A stretch of 64,000 nucleotides of DNA from Acidisoma sp. L85 (GCF_009765865.1 NZ_LMUQ01000003.1:1-64000); one strand, 5' to 3'; shown: positions 53,401-61,396, numbered from the stretch's first letter. A program made the numbers and translations. Notes: a model not told the origin generated them from the sequence alone.

Positions 53401-55313
53401 CTTGGAACATGGCGTTTCCGTCTCGCGTTGCTTTTGCAGATCTGCGCGGAGGTCACACGAGTTGGACCGGCGACCGCCGTGAGTTCATCGGCCGCAACGG
53501 CACGCTCGCGAATCCTGCCGCGCTCAGCAGCGCGGCGCCGCTTTCCAAAACTGTTGGCGCAGGTTTAGATCCATGCGGCGCGTTGCGGAGAAAAGTCGAG
53601 GTCCCGGCGAACGGCAGTGTCGAGATCGCCTTTTTCCTGGGCGACGCGGCAAGCGTTGATGAGGCGCGGAACTTGATCACGCATTATCGTACAGCCGATC
53701 TGGGTGCAGTCCTCGCGGCCGCGATAGGTTACTGGGACGACGCCCTGGGCAAGATCGAAATAAAGACGCCCGACCGATCGATGGATATCATGACGAATGG
53801 CTGGCTCCTTTACCAGACACTCGCCTGTCGCGTCTGGGCGCGGTCTGCCTTCTACCAGGCCAGCGGTGCCTATGGCTTCCGCGATCAACTCCAGGACGGT
53901 ATGGCGCTGGCGGTCTCACGCCCGGCACTCACGCGTGAGCACTTGTTGCGAGCTGCCGCGCGGCAATTTGTCGAGGGCGACGTCCAGCATTGGTGGCTAC
54001 CGCATTCGGGTCAGGGTGTTCGGACCCGGATATCGGATGATCGCGCCTGGCTTGCCTACGCGGTCGGCCACTACCTCAGTGTTACCGCCGAATTCGCGGT
54101 TCTTGACGAGCCGGTAGCCTTCTTGGAAGGCCAGGCGTTGAGGGCGGATGAGCACGATGCCTTCTTCCTGCCGGCAGCTTCCGATCAGACAGCCAGCTTG
54201 TTCGAGCATTGCGCCCTGGCTCTCGATCACAGCCTCGCGGTCGGCGACCTCGGGCTTCCGCTGATGGGCACAGGAGATTGGAATGATGGCATGAACCGCG
54301 TCGGAGAGGGAGGAAAGGGGCAGAGCGTTTGGCTCGGCTGGTTTCTCCACGCCGCGCTGACGGCGTTCATTCCGATTGCGCGCAACCGGGGGGAGAAGGA
54401 GCGGGCTGTGGCATGGGAGACACATGCTGTTGCCCTGCAGGCGTCGCTAGAGCGCGAAGCATGGGATGGCGATTGGTATCGGCGCGGCTTCTTCGATGAC
54501 GGCACCGCGCTAGGATCGGCCGGGAGCCTAGAATGCCAGATCGACTCCATAGCGCAGTCCTGGGCGGTGCTCTCCGGAGCGTCAAAGGCCGACCGAGCGA
54601 GCCACGCAATGGCATTCGTCAAGCGGGACCTGATTCGGCCCCAGGACGGCCTGGCGCTGCTGTTTGCGCCGCCATTCGACAAGACGCCGCTCGATCCCGG
54701 CTATATCAAAGGTTATCCGCCAGGTATCCGAGAGAACGGAGGCCAGTATACTCACGCCGCTCTCTGGTCGGTCATGGCCTTTGCGGCCCTAGGCGATGGT
54801 GACGAGGCGGCCAGCCTGTTTGCACTTCTGAACCCGATCAATCACTCGCATACACGCGCTGACGTCTATCGCTACAAGGTCGAACCCTACGTGGTCTCGG
54901 CCGATGTCTACGCCATGCCACCCCATGTCGGGCGGGGCGGTTGGACCTGGTACACGGGCTCCGCCGGCTGGATGTACCGCGCCGCTACCGAAAGCATTCT
55001 CGGCCTGCATCTGCTTGGGGAGATCCTGCATCTCGAACCTTGCATCCCGAAATCATGGCCAGGCTTCGAGATACGGCTCCGACATGGCTCCGCGAGTTAC
55101 GAGATCCGCGTCGAGAATCCTGCCGGGGCCGGGCAAGGTATCGTATCCGCATCGATCGATGGAAAGGCGATCCTCGAACGACCTTTCCGCCTAAAGCTCG
55201 TGGATGACGGGGCCATCCATCGGGTTCAGGTCGGGCTTGGGGCGATGATTCGAGACCGGCCGGCATCGAGCGACGTCCTTTTAGGAAAAGAGACAGATGA
55301 GCCAGCGGGTTAG
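47403..55313 (+). CDS. ndvB: cyclic beta-1,2-glucan synthase, main part (GT84 and GH94)
   Basis: A 2636-residue frame, giving about 2876 residues when joined to the preceding piece, close to the 2830-2870 of NdvB/Cgs proteins. It includes membrane helices near residues 180-240 and 580-680, the GT84 glycosyltransferase with TLDADT (Asp392/Asp394) and HHRWARGDWQL, two carbohydrate-binding GH94-associated regions, and the C-terminal GH94 phosphorylase with catalytic GDWNDGMN (Asp2295 by this frame's numbering). Such proteins make and size-control periplasmic cyclic glucans from UDP-glucose; the GH94 domain releases glucose 1-phosphate. The next gene, phosphoglucomutase, overlaps its end by 17 bp and connects that product to glucose 6-phosphate. 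The GTG at 47403 is not a convincing independent start. Confidence 0.88.
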   Translation: MHRLRDQDPKVSPALTWLDARLSAQGVTADLVVRDVHRVQSATNVTVRNIITSLRLVSDVDWNDAIEQVSLVDDVLAEESAFREMDFPTRNLYRTAVEELARGADHTETDIARIAVLKARAANRPCSAGANARLADPGYYLFAGGRRAFETEIGFHRPLHKWAARLNRSVGIAGYGTAVAAFTVVLLAMPLLALSRAGVSGAGLSLFGFLGLIPAVDAAVSLVNRAVSFGVSATLLPGLELRDGVPSDLRTLVAIPTLLTTLKAVEEQINRLEIHHLASLGGDLHFALVSDWVDALTEHAEADGALLAAAADGIARLNRQYGPAPGGTRFLLFHRRRVWNGGEARWIGWERKRGKLHELNRLLRAATDTNFLEIDGRPLLAPRDVRYVVTLDADTRLPRDTVRRLIGKMAHPLNRPRVDAAKSRVIEGYGVLQPRVTPSLPVGREGSLFQRIFSSSSGIDSYSAAVSDVYQDLFGEGSYAGKGIYDIDAFEASLAGRVPESSLLSHDLFEGVFARAGLASDIEVIEEFPSRYDISALRHHRWARGDWQLLPWILGRGPMAVRAARMFGAMPPIGRCKMLDNLRRTLSAPVAMVALLAGWTLTLNQAVTWTVFILATIIVPAAIPVIVSIRPRGPGITVGSHLRALGRDSRLASTLFAFTIMFLAHQAWLMGDAIARTLWRLFVVRRHLLEWVPAAQANLCPRLDVFGSYRKMVAAPLIGGAAILLSVIFGRGTWPLVAPFAVLWAFSPAGARWVSRSPRVAIRPSRSDPRTSVLRLTARRTWRFFETFVTSADHMLPPDNFQETPTPTVAHRTSPTNIGLYLLSVASARDLGWIGLVEATERLEATLATLHGLPRFRGHFYNWYGTLDLRPLDPVYISSVDSGNLAGHLIALANVCRDWKTNSFDAAGRLGGIADAIALTHEEARRFRDLPRTQTVTWRELDGALANLAIMSERPLSTPDELSQRLAGLAGQAETIADMARAFAEERGPDVGKDMVFWAEASLNTIATHCRDLGLTAAADDAIKVRLSAIESVARSLALGMDFGFLFDEKRRLLSIGYLLSDNTLDSNCYDLLASEARLASFFAIAKGDVPARHWFRLGRSVTPVARGAALISWSGSMFEYLMPSLIMRAPGGSLFEQTSRLIVRRQIDYASGLDLPWGISESAYNVRDLEFTYQYSNFGVPGLGLKRGLGENRVIAPYATALATMVDLHAASRNLTRLAAIGGLGRYGFYEALDYTPARVPVGERVAIVQAFMAHHQGMTIAAIADALLDGVMRSRFHAEPIIQATELLLQERPPREIAVARPWAADATSSRSHDMEAPGGRRFASAHQVTPATHLLSNGRYALMLTAAGSGYSRWGDLAVTRWREDATCDDRGSYVYLRDVRSGQVWSATFQPTAIEPQEYHVVFNEDRAEFTRRDGTLTTIMDALVSVEDDAEVRRVTITNTGNRPREVEVTSYAELVLAPQAADVSHPAFSKLFVQTEFLPEVGAILATRRRRTPEEPEIWAAHLAVVDGEAVGGIEIETDRARFLGRGRDPRTPIAMTDARPLSNTIGTVLDPVFALRRKVRVAAGSTATVAFWTIVASTRKALLDDVDKHRDTAAFARAGTLAWTQAQVQLNHFGITAAEAGLFQRLAGYVIYATRTLRPSSDSLIRGAGPQSGLWAQGISGDLPIVLLRISDIENLDIARQLSQAHEYWRMKQLAVDLVILNERQSSYVQDLQVAIDAQVRTSQSRWRTGAKGPSGRVFVLRADLIPPETKALLGSAARVVFVAQRGSLFDQLDRIAETGNAARAPTQIAPPRVEAVLAPVSPKLEFFNGLGGFADGGKEYVTILGPGLSTPAPWINVIANPTFGFQVAADGGGYTWSANSREYQLTPWSNDPVTDPSGEVLYLRDDESGDVWTPTALPMRDEGATYIAHHGRGYTRFKNSAHGVDVELLQYVPIDAPVKISRLILHNRSRKARRLSVTAYVEWVLAPSRSSSLPFVTTEIDPSTGAIFARNPWNMAFPSRVAFADLRGGHTSWTGDRREFIGRNGTLANPAALSSAAPLSKTVGAGLDPCGALRRKVEVPANGSVEIAFFLGDAASVDEARNLITHYRTADLGAVLAAAIGYWDDALGKIEIKTPDRSMDIMTNGWLLYQTLACRVWARSAFYQASGAYGFRDQLQDGMALAVSRPALTREHLLRAAARQFVEGDVQHWWLPHSGQGVRTRISDDRAWLAYAVGHYLSVTAEFAVLDEPVAFLEGQALRADEHDAFFLPAASDQTASLFEHCALALDHSLAVGDLGLPLMGTGDWNDGMNRVGEGGKGQSVWLGWFLHAALTAFIPIARNRGEKERAVAWETHAVALQASLEREAWDGDWYRRGFFDDGTALGSAGSLECQIDSIAQSWAVLSGASKADRASHAMAFVKRDLIRPQDGLALLFAPPFDKTPLDPGYIKGYPPGIRENGGQYTHAALWSVMAFAALGDGDEAASLFALLNPINHSHTRADVYRYKVEPYVVSADVYAMPPHVGRGGWTWYTGSAGWMYRAATESILGLHLLGEILHLEPCIPKSWPGFEIRLRHGSASYEIRVENPAGAGQGIVSASIDGKAILERPFRLKLVDDGAIHRVQVGLGAMIRDRPASSDVLLGKETDEPAG

Positions 55314-56964
55314 CCCTTTTGCCGGGAAGACAGCCGATCCCTCCCGGCTCATCAATGTGCCTCGGCTGATAACTGCGTATTTTACCGGTAGACCGGACCC
55401 GACCATTCCCTCGCAACGGGTCTCCTTTGGCACCTCGGGACACCGAGGATCCGCCTTCGAGAACTCCTTCAACGAAGCTCATATCCTCGCCATCAGTCAG
55501 GCGATTTGCCATCATCGCGTAACCCAACGAATCGACGGCCCCTTGTTCATCGGGATTGATACACACGCACTGTCCGAGCCGGCATTGGCAAGTGCACTAG
55601 AAGTATTTGTCGCCAACGAGGTGAATGTGATGTTCGACGCGAACAGCGGTTATACACCGACGCCGGTCATTTCTCACGCCATTCTGACTTACAACAGGAA
55701 CCGCAAGAGCGGTCTGGCCGATGGGATTGTGATTACGCCGTCTCACAATCCGCCAGAGGACGGAGGCTTTAAGTACAATCCGCCGACGGGCGGCCCTGCG
55801 GACACCCAGGACACGGGCAAAATCGCGCAGCTCGCGAACAGGAGCCTGGAGGACAAGCTCGAGGGTGTAAAACGCATTCCGTACGATCGTGCTCTCAAAT
55901 CATCCTGGGTCCACAAGCACGATTACGTTGGCTCCTATGTCGCCGATCTAGCCAACGTCGTTGACATGGAAATGATCCGCGCCTCCGGTGTAGAAATAGG
56001 GATCGATCCACTAGGAGGCGCCAGCGTCCACTACTGGCAACCCATAATCGAGACATACGGCATCGCGGCGACGGTCGTGAATGAAGTGATAGACCCGACG
56101 TTTCGGTTCATGCCCGTCGACTGGGATGGAAAGATACGGATGGATTGCTCTTCCCCCTACGCCATGACGGGCCTGATCGCTATGCGTGACAGATTCGATG
56201 TCGCCTTCGCGACCGACACAGATGCTGACCGACACGGCATCGTCAACCGGTCGGGCGGCTTGATGGAGCCGAACCAGTTTCTCGCGACGGCGATAGCCTA
56301 CCTTTTTGCGAACCGACCCGGCTGGAGTGAGCGTTGCTGCATTGGCAAGACGATTGTCAGCAGCAGTATCATCGACCGCGCCGCCAAAATGTTGAACCGG
56401 AACGTTGTAGAAGTCCCGGTAGGATTCAAATGGTTCGTTGGCGGATTAGCCGATGGGCTGCTCGGCTTTGCAGGTGAGGAAAGCGCGGGGGCATCGTTCC
56501 TGCGCTGCGACGGAACGGCGTGGACGACTGACAAGGACGGCTTAATCCTCGGCCTACTTGCTGCGGAAATCACTGCGTGCACAAAGCATGATCCGGGTAT
56601 TTTCTACCAGGCGCTTGGCCAAAAGCTGGGGACGTCCTTCTACGAAAGAACCGACGCGCCCGCGACCTCGGAACAGAAGGCGCTCCTGGCAGCGATGTCG
56701 CCGGATGAGTTTGGCATGACAGAGCTCGCCGGCGAGCCGATACGGGCGAAGCTAACGACCGCCCCTGGGAACGGTTCTCCAATCGGAGGCCTTAAGGTTG
56801 TCGCTCAAAATGGATGGTTCGCCGCGAGGCCCTCAGGGACGGAAGATATTTACAAGATTTATGCCGAAAGCTTCCAGGGCGAAGAGCATCTTCGGCAGAT
56901 CCAGCGGGAGGCGCAAGAGGCTCTCGACGAGGTATTCAAGGGTGCTGGACTGTCCGAGGCGTAA
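55297..56964 (+). CDS. pgm: phosphoglucomutase (alpha-D-glucose phosphate-specific)
   Basis: A 555-residue alpha-D-phosphohexomutase interconverting glucose 1-phosphate and glucose 6-phosphate. The phosphoserine loop is ITPSHNPP (Ser149), the Mg loop DTDADRHG (Asp307, Asp309, Asp311), the sugar loop GEESAG, and the phosphate-binding loop ARPSGTEDIYK near residue 512. Its length agrees with bacterial Pgm. The ATG overlaps the glucan synthase stop by 17 bp, so the two are translationally coupled. It could either supply precursor for UDP-glucose or recover glucose 1-phosphate released by the GH94 domain (inference). A hairpin follows the stop. Confidence 0.94.
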   Translation: MSQRVSPFAGKTADPSRLINVPRLITAYFTGRPDPTIPSQRVSFGTSGHRGSAFENSFNEAHILAISQAICHHRVTQRIDGPLFIGIDTHALSEPALASALEVFVANEVNVMFDANSGYTPTPVISHAILTYNRNRKSGLADGIVITPSHNPPEDGGFKYNPPTGGPADTQDTGKIAQLANRSLEDKLEGVKRIPYDRALKSSWVHKHDYVGSYVADLANVVDMEMIRASGVEIGIDPLGGASVHYWQPIIETYGIAATVVNEVIDPTFRFMPVDWDGKIRMDCSSPYAMTGLIAMRDRFDVAFATDTDADRHGIVNRSGGLMEPNQFLATAIAYLFANRPGWSERCCIGKTIVSSSIIDRAAKMLNRNVVEVPVGFKWFVGGLADGLLGFAGEESAGASFLRCDGTAWTTDKDGLILGLLAAEITACTKHDPGIFYQALGQKLGTSFYERTDAPATSEQKALLAAMSPDEFGMTELAGEPIRAKLTTAPGNGSPIGGLKVVAQNGWFAARPSGTEDIYKIYAESFQGEEHLRQIQREAQEALDEVFKGAGLSEA

Positions 56965-56988
56965 GGGATGTCCGAGTCGCCATCCCTT
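56963..56988 (+). terminator. hairpin after phosphoglucomutase
   Basis: Inverted repeat AAGGGATG (56963-56970) and CATCCCTT (56981-56988) with a 10-base loop, directly at the stop codon of pgm. No T-run follows, so termination strength is uncertain. Confidence 0.5.
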
Positions 56989-57012
56989 GGATCAGGATGA
57001 ATATCGTCCTCC

Positions 57013-57029
57013 TAGGTATTTTCCGAGTC
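57013..57029 (+). promoter_or_regulatory. 17-bp island motif, upstream of small ORF
   Basis: Reads TAGGTATTTTCCGAGTC on the plus strand, 83 bp before the ATG of the 66-residue protein. Confidence 0.72.
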
Positions 57030-57112
57030 TACCTATTCGGCTTGCGCCACATTAACTCCTCGAGGCGATAGGTCGCTCACCTATCACCCCAACAAGAGCT
57101 GTAGGAGATACC

Positions 57113-57313
57113 ATGGCGAATGATGCGACTCTTCCGATCATGCGCGTGAATACGGCGAAGCCTATGCAGGCAGAAAGAGACCGAAGCGCAATGGACATGC
57201 AAGTGTCATCGGAGGATCAGTCCGCGGTTTCGGCACAAGAGACACAAGCGCTCAAATCAGGCCAGCCAACCCAGCTTACGGCGCCGGGACGCAAGCCCCT
57301 ATTCCGAACCTGA
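57113..57313 (+). CDS. small hydrophilic protein of unknown function
   Basis: A 66-residue, low-complexity, Gln/Ser/Ala-rich polar protein with no membrane segment or known domain. Support comes from an AGGAG ribosome site 6 bases before the ATG and from the 17-bp motif 83 bp upstream, the same spacing as before other regulated genes. It may be a small stress-induced protein. The stop TGA lies directly before a cytochrome c' relic. Confidence 0.5.
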   Translation: MANDATLPIMRVNTAKPMQAERDRSAMDMQVSSEDQSAVSAQETQALKSGQPTQLTAPGRKPLFRT

Positions 57314-57628
57314 TGTGGCTCGGCTCCTTGCACCGCAGCGTATAGTAGAAGCTGGAGCGCCGCAGCTACGGAGGAGTCCGCACATGATCTGGTCTCATGG
57401 TCACGGCGGCTGGGTGAGTTGTTCCCTCCTGGTGAGGCGACAGCGGAATACGTGGATATGAGCCCAGAGCGACTGAGGGGTGCCCCTGCCGCAATGAGAG
57501 AGACGTCCGAAATGCTGCTGGCGGCGGTGCAAAATGGTAACCGCGCGGACATTGGGAGCCAGCTCGCTAACACCGAGAAAAATGGTTGTGGCTTTTGTCA
57601 CCTCAATACGAACACCAGCATCAGATGA
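57314..57628 (+). pseudogene. cytochrome c'-like C-terminal remnant
   Basis: An open frame without a start codon whose product matches the second half of class II cytochromes c': WSRRLGELFPPGEA, then METSEM-like helix (MRETSEMLLAAVQNGNRADIG), and the C-terminal haem site CGFCH. The signal peptide and first helices are missing. It probably lost its 5' part when neighbouring DNA rearranged. Cytochrome c' proteins bind NO or O2-like ligands in the periplasm, fitting the island's theme. Confidence 0.55.
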
Positions 57629-57647
57629 CGCAACCAAATTCTGGATC

Positions 57648-58611
57648 CTAGGTGTTTAGTCCCCGCCTTTGGTGGGGCGGGTTTGAGGCGAACCGCTCTG
57701 GCTCGTTTTGCCAGGTTCGGCAGAGAAATTCGTATGGTGTGAGACCGTTGAGCGTCTTCAGTCGGCGGCCGAAGTTGTAGGCGCTGACGAACTGCTCGAG
57801 ATGGCGACGAAGCTGCTCGTGGTCGTCGTAATGGTACCGCTGGACGGTCGCTTCCTTGATGGTCGGTTCATCCTCTCGACCTGACCATTGGTCCAGGGAT
57901 GATTGATTTTGGTGAAGCGATGCTCGATGTCGTTCTCGCGGCAACGCATCTCGAACATGTGGGTGATGAACCGCGCTGTTGGTCCATTGGCATAGCGTTG
58001 TGGAAGCCGGAACTGGATGCCGTTGTCGGTCAGCACCGTGTGGATGCGATAGGGCACGGCCTTGATAGTGCGACCAGGAAAGCCGACGCCGTGACGCGAT
58101 TGGCTTTCTCCACCAGCTGCGCGAAAGCGAACTTGCTAGTGCGGTCGATGGCAACGAAGAGATACAGCTTGCCTTCCGCGGTCTGCACCTCCGCGATATC
58201 GACGTGAAAGAAGCCGATCGGATAGGCTTTGAACTTCTTCTTCGGCGCCTTGTCGCCCTCGACGTCCGGCAGACGCCCGATGCCGTGACGAGCGAGGCAG
58301 CGGTGCAGCGACGAGCGCGTGAGATGCGGGATGGTGGCCTGCAGTGCGTAGAGGCAATCATCGAGCGGGAGCAGTGTGTGCCTGCGAAACGCGACGACGA
58401 TAGCCTCATCGGTGACCGAGAGGCTGGTTGAACGCGGCTCCCGCGGCCCCGTCGGCAGGTCAGCGACAGAGGTTCGGCGCTTCCACTTGGCAACCGTCTT
58501 CTGGTTGATGCCATAGCGCTTAGCGAGCGCCCTCAGGCTCGCTTGACTATGCTGTATCGCGCGACGGACCGCCGCAGTCGTGGTGGCGCTCCCGTGGAGA
58601 ACCTGGCCCAT
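57648..58611 (-). pseudogene. IS481-family transposase, broken by two frameshifts
   Basis: The N-terminal helix-turn-helix (ALAKRYGINQKTVAKWKRR) and the first DDE aspartate (FHVDIAEVQTAEGKLYLFVAID) lie in the first frame up to about 58064. Then LTDNGIQF to KINHPWTNGQVERMN continues in a second frame, and TIKEATVQRYHYDDHEQL to the end RGLNT in a third, entered near 57868. Each shift can be mended by adding one base. The transposase is therefore not functional. Confidence 0.85.
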
Positions 58612-58667
58612 AGCGCTTCCTTCCACTCACGGGTAAAGAATGCACCATCAAAACGCGGGACGATACA
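57653..58667 (-). mobile_element. IS481-family insertion sequence with CCTAGG target duplication
   Basis: About 1015 bp bounded by imperfect inverted ends TGTTTAGTCCCCGC (57653-57666) and, on the other strand, TGTATCGTCCCGC (58655-58667). Both sides are flanked by CCTAGG (57647-57652 and 58668-58673), a 6-bp duplication of the NCTAGN type known for IS481 elements. Confidence 0.75.
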
Positions 58668-58673
58668 CCTAGG

Positions 58674-59284
58674 TGGGGAAAGAGATTTGGAGGTCCACGG
58701 AGGGTTTACACCACCGATGGCCTATCTGGTCTGTTACGCCGACGACGCCGGAAAGCCGGTGCATAAGCGCCTTCGTTCAAGCCACCGGCGGAGACGCCGT
58801 CCTTACGACAACGGGTTCACTGAAAGCGTCACCAGCGGTCGCGACGAGGAAGGGCGTCTGACTCGGAATGTCGGTCATGTGGAGCCCCGAGCAGACGGCT
58901 CGCCTTGCCTGCGAATCGCTTTCGGTAAAGGCCACCAACGTGTTAACGCTAGCGAAGTCGCTTTTTGGCTTCAAGTGGCTCCGTCGGCGGCTCGTCGAGC
59001 CACCCCGTCCACCTGGCATCCTAGCTCCGGGAAGAATCTTTCGTCGGCAACCGCTCCGGCCAGCAAGGAGATTGAAATGAAATCCCATTACCCTCTAGCC
59101 TCCCCGAGGCAAAGACCCTGTAGAGTACTTCAGCCTCACGATGACCTCACGGTGACTTGCCCTCCGCATTGATGTCCGGATATCGAGAGAATGGTGGCGC
59201 GCTTCATTCAAACGCTATCGCTGTGCTCAACGCGATGGCGTCAAATGACGCGACAGAGAGCGTGACGCAAGAAAGCGCGACGTC
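58674..59284. other. 0.6-kb region without a supported gene
   Basis: Beyond the IS481 element. Overlapping plus-strand frames are open (58543-59172, 58868-59080), but their products are low-complexity and Arg-rich and change frame, as expected of decayed coding DNA. No family recognised. Confidence 0.4.
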
Positions 59285-59911
59285 CTATCCGAGTCGTGCG
59301 AGCTGCGCAGTTTCATTCACACTACGTATCTTCCACGCGTCCTTGCGGTGGAGGATTACACTGACACCGCAGGGGGCTAATTCCATCGTTCCATAGCGTG
59401 CAAGAGGAAGTCCGAGAACGTGGAGCAAGATGAGTTGAATGATACTATCATGGCTAACTAGTATGATCGTCGATCCCTCCTTGCGCACAAGCGCCCTTCC
59501 AAGCGCGTTGACAGCTCGATCGGCCGCTTTCTGAAGGCTTTCCCCACCCGGCAGCAGGACGGTTTCAGGCGCCGTCATCCAGGCGTCGAAAAGTTGAGGA
59601 TCCCGCTGTCTGACTTCCTGATGCGTTTCGCCTTGCCATTGCCCGTAGTCAATATCGTTTAGCTCTTGGGCCGCTTCTAGCAAGAGACCTTGAGGGCCTG
59701 CGATGATCTCTGCCGTGGTCTGACAACGGTTCAGCGGACTGGCAAAAAGCGCAGTCGCGGTGCCGAGATTAAGAAGATAGTCTCTTGTGAGCTCGGCTTG
59801 ACGGACACCACGGGGTGTAAGCAGAAGATCCTCGCGCCCTCGAAAAGTTGGAGGCTCGATTCCATCGACCTCACCGTGCCTGACCAGGATGATGCGTGTA
59901 GAGGATCTCAC
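59285..59911 (-). CDS. histidine phosphatase (phosphoglycerate mutase-like)
   Basis: A 208-residue histidine phosphatase. The catalytic RHG is in ILVRHGEVDG (His12), the second histidine in LVSHDSIIQ (near 152), and the GREDLLLTPRGVRQAE and ELNDIDYGQWQG segments are typical of the GpmB/CobC group. It dephosphorylates an unidentified small substrate (sugar phosphate, phosphoglycerate or cobalamin-pathway intermediate). Monocistronic; no clear 17-bp motif upstream. Confidence 0.82.
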   Translation of the reverse strand: MRSSTRIILVRHGEVDGIEPPTFRGREDLLLTPRGVRQAELTRDYLLNLGTATALFASPLNRCQTTAEIIAGPQGLLLEAAQELNDIDYGQWQGETHQEVRQRDPQLFDAWMTAPETVLLPGGESLQKAADRAVNALGRALVRKEGSTIILVSHDSIIQLILLHVLGLPLARYGTMELAPCGVSVILHRKDAWKIRSVNETAQLARLG

Positions 59912-60297
59912 GGCCTATGAACCCATGAAAATTATGAGGAACGCTCGGTCGATGTCGCAGACCTCGTGACGATACGACGTGGCCGGCGAACAGCGCAGTC
60001 GATAGCCGGGAAGGTTCCTTGGGCTTCGCTTTGAAAGGAGGTAAGCATCATCCAAGCCCTCTTCCGCGCTGAAACTCGGGCAAAAGGAAGCGAATAAGCC
60101 GAGCCATGTGAGAATGTCGCTCTGATTGTGACACAGACAGCGCTGTCAATGAGCAAGTTGCGGTTGGCAACGACCTGCATCATCCAACACTGCACGGCGC
60201 TATCGAGATCCAGGATCGAAGGCGACGGTTTGTCTCGGGTATGAGTAGAGTTTGGTCGCGACACATCGCGCCGTCGATTGCCGATCTGCCGCAAGAA
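59912..60297. other. intergenic region, nothing recognised
   Basis: A minus-strand frame (59932-60294) is open but its product is not protein-like. No motif copy was seen. Confidence 0.4.
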
Positions 60298-60858
60298 CTA
60301 GGCACCGGCGTGAATTGGGTGAAAGGGAGGCTCCGTGATATTTGGAACCGCATGCAGCTGGAGTCGGTTTGGCTGAGCCGTGCTTAAAATGGCCTCGGCG
60401 CGCTCCATTTCTTCCGCGGTGCCGTGTGCCATGACAAGGAAGCTGTTCGCTTTGACGTCGGCCTCATATTCGATCACGCTATCCCGCGGTATGCCCATGC
60501 CGTACAGTGCCGCGCCGAAAGCACTAAATCCGCCGACCACTACGGCGCTCTCAATCGCGGAAATCGCTGTGACCGCGAGATATCCAAGCACGATAACATG
60601 GCCCACCACGGGAATTGTGAGGAAAAGACCACCGAAGAACAGCCCCCATAGGCCTCCCCAAAAGGCGCCTCGGCTGCCCCAAAACTTTACTCGATCCTCC
60701 ATGTTGTAGAAGCCGATGACCTTCTCGTCGGTATGATAGCCCTTACCGACGACGCTTAGGTTCCTTACATCAAAGCCACCAGCGCTAAGCCGCTTTATCG
60801 CATCCTCGGCTTTTTGGTGATCGTCGAAGACCGCAATAGCTGACTCGATTGTTTTCAT
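60298..60858 (-). CDS. general stress protein (GSP17M/YflT-like domain, membrane)
   Basis: A 186-residue protein. The N-terminal part (SAIAVFDDHQKAEDAIKRLSAGGFDVRNLSVVGKGY) is the general-stress fold of the YflT/GSP17M type; a Gly-rich membrane hairpin follows (FWGGLWGLFFGGLFLTIPVVGHVIVLGYLAVTAI and AVVVGGFSAFGAALYGMG); the end is a second small domain (FLVMAHGTAEEMERAEAIL). The ATG at 60858 begins the conserved part; one at 60882 is in frame. A degenerate form of the island motif lies about 80 bp upstream. Confidence 0.75.
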   Translation of the reverse strand: MKTIESAIAVFDDHQKAEDAIKRLSAGGFDVRNLSVVGKGYHTDEKVIGFYNMEDRVKFWGSRGAFWGGLWGLFFGGLFLTIPVVGHVIVLGYLAVTAISAIESAVVVGGFSAFGAALYGMGIPRDSVIEYEADVKANSFLVMAHGTAEEMERAEAILSTAQPNRLQLHAVPNITEPPFHPIHAGA

Positions 60859-60936
60859 GGCTTTGTCTTTCGTGGCAAGCATTGTTGGCGACGGTCACCC
60901 GCATTGCGCGGTGTGGGCCGCACGGATCGGGGGGTA

Positions 60937-60953
60937 GGTTCGAAAACCTCTCG
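60937..60953 (-). promoter_or_regulatory. degenerate island motif, upstream of general stress protein
   Basis: CCGAGAGGTTTTCGAACC on the minus strand (about 60937-60954) resembles the 17-bp motif with one base missing (AGGT-TTTCGAACC). It has the expected orientation and spacing, but is not counted among the 18 clear copies. Confidence 0.35.
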
Positions 60954-61009
60954 GATGGGCCACCCTTGCTCTTAGGGTAAGCGCGGATCTCCGCTCCTTG
61001 CCATAACGA

Positions 61010-61396
61010 TCATTGGAACGGAATCGTTATTGTGACCCGGCGACTTTCAAGAGACGTTCCGACGAAGGCTGTTGACCCATTCGATGTCTGATGAATGCGA
61101 GCGGCAGGAACTCCATCTGCGGTTAGTTGATCAACCACCACCTGGGCTCGGGTGGCCGACAATAGCGCGCCCGCGCGAGGCGACCCCGTCGTATCCGCAA
61201 AGCCAGTAACTAGCAGAGTGCCGGCGCCACGCTTGCTAGCCATGCCCGCGGCGTCGCGGACAGCTTCAGCAGCAGGCTTGTCGATCCTCGCGGACCATTT
61301 GGTAAAAAATATAACGACATTGCGACTCTCTGCGCTAGCCACACAGGGTAGTGCCACCAAACTAGAAAGGATTAGAATTCCGAGTGTCTTTCCCAT
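61010..61396 (-). CDS. periplasmic OmpA-like domain protein
   Basis: A 128-residue exported protein: signal peptide (about residues 1-22, LVALPCVASAES) followed by a single OmpA/MotB peptidoglycan-binding domain (VTGFADTTGSPRAGALLSATRAQVVVDQL). There is no beta-barrel or lipobox, so it is probably soluble in the periplasm and binds the cell wall. The key TGFADTTG and LSATRA elements are conserved, while the second arginine helix is shortened (GTSLESRRVTITI). It has the 17-bp motif 217 bp upstream. Confidence 0.82.
   Translation of the reverse strand: MGKTLGILILSSLVALPCVASAESRNVVIFFTKWSARIDKPAAEAVRDAAGMASKRGAGTLLVTGFADTTGSPRAGALLSATRAQVVVDQLTADGVPAARIHQTSNGSTAFVGTSLESRRVTITIPFQ

Noticed and set aside
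58543-59172. 209-codon plus-strand frame overlapping the IS481 end
   Set aside because: It begins inside the transposase remnant and yields an Arg-rich product without family.
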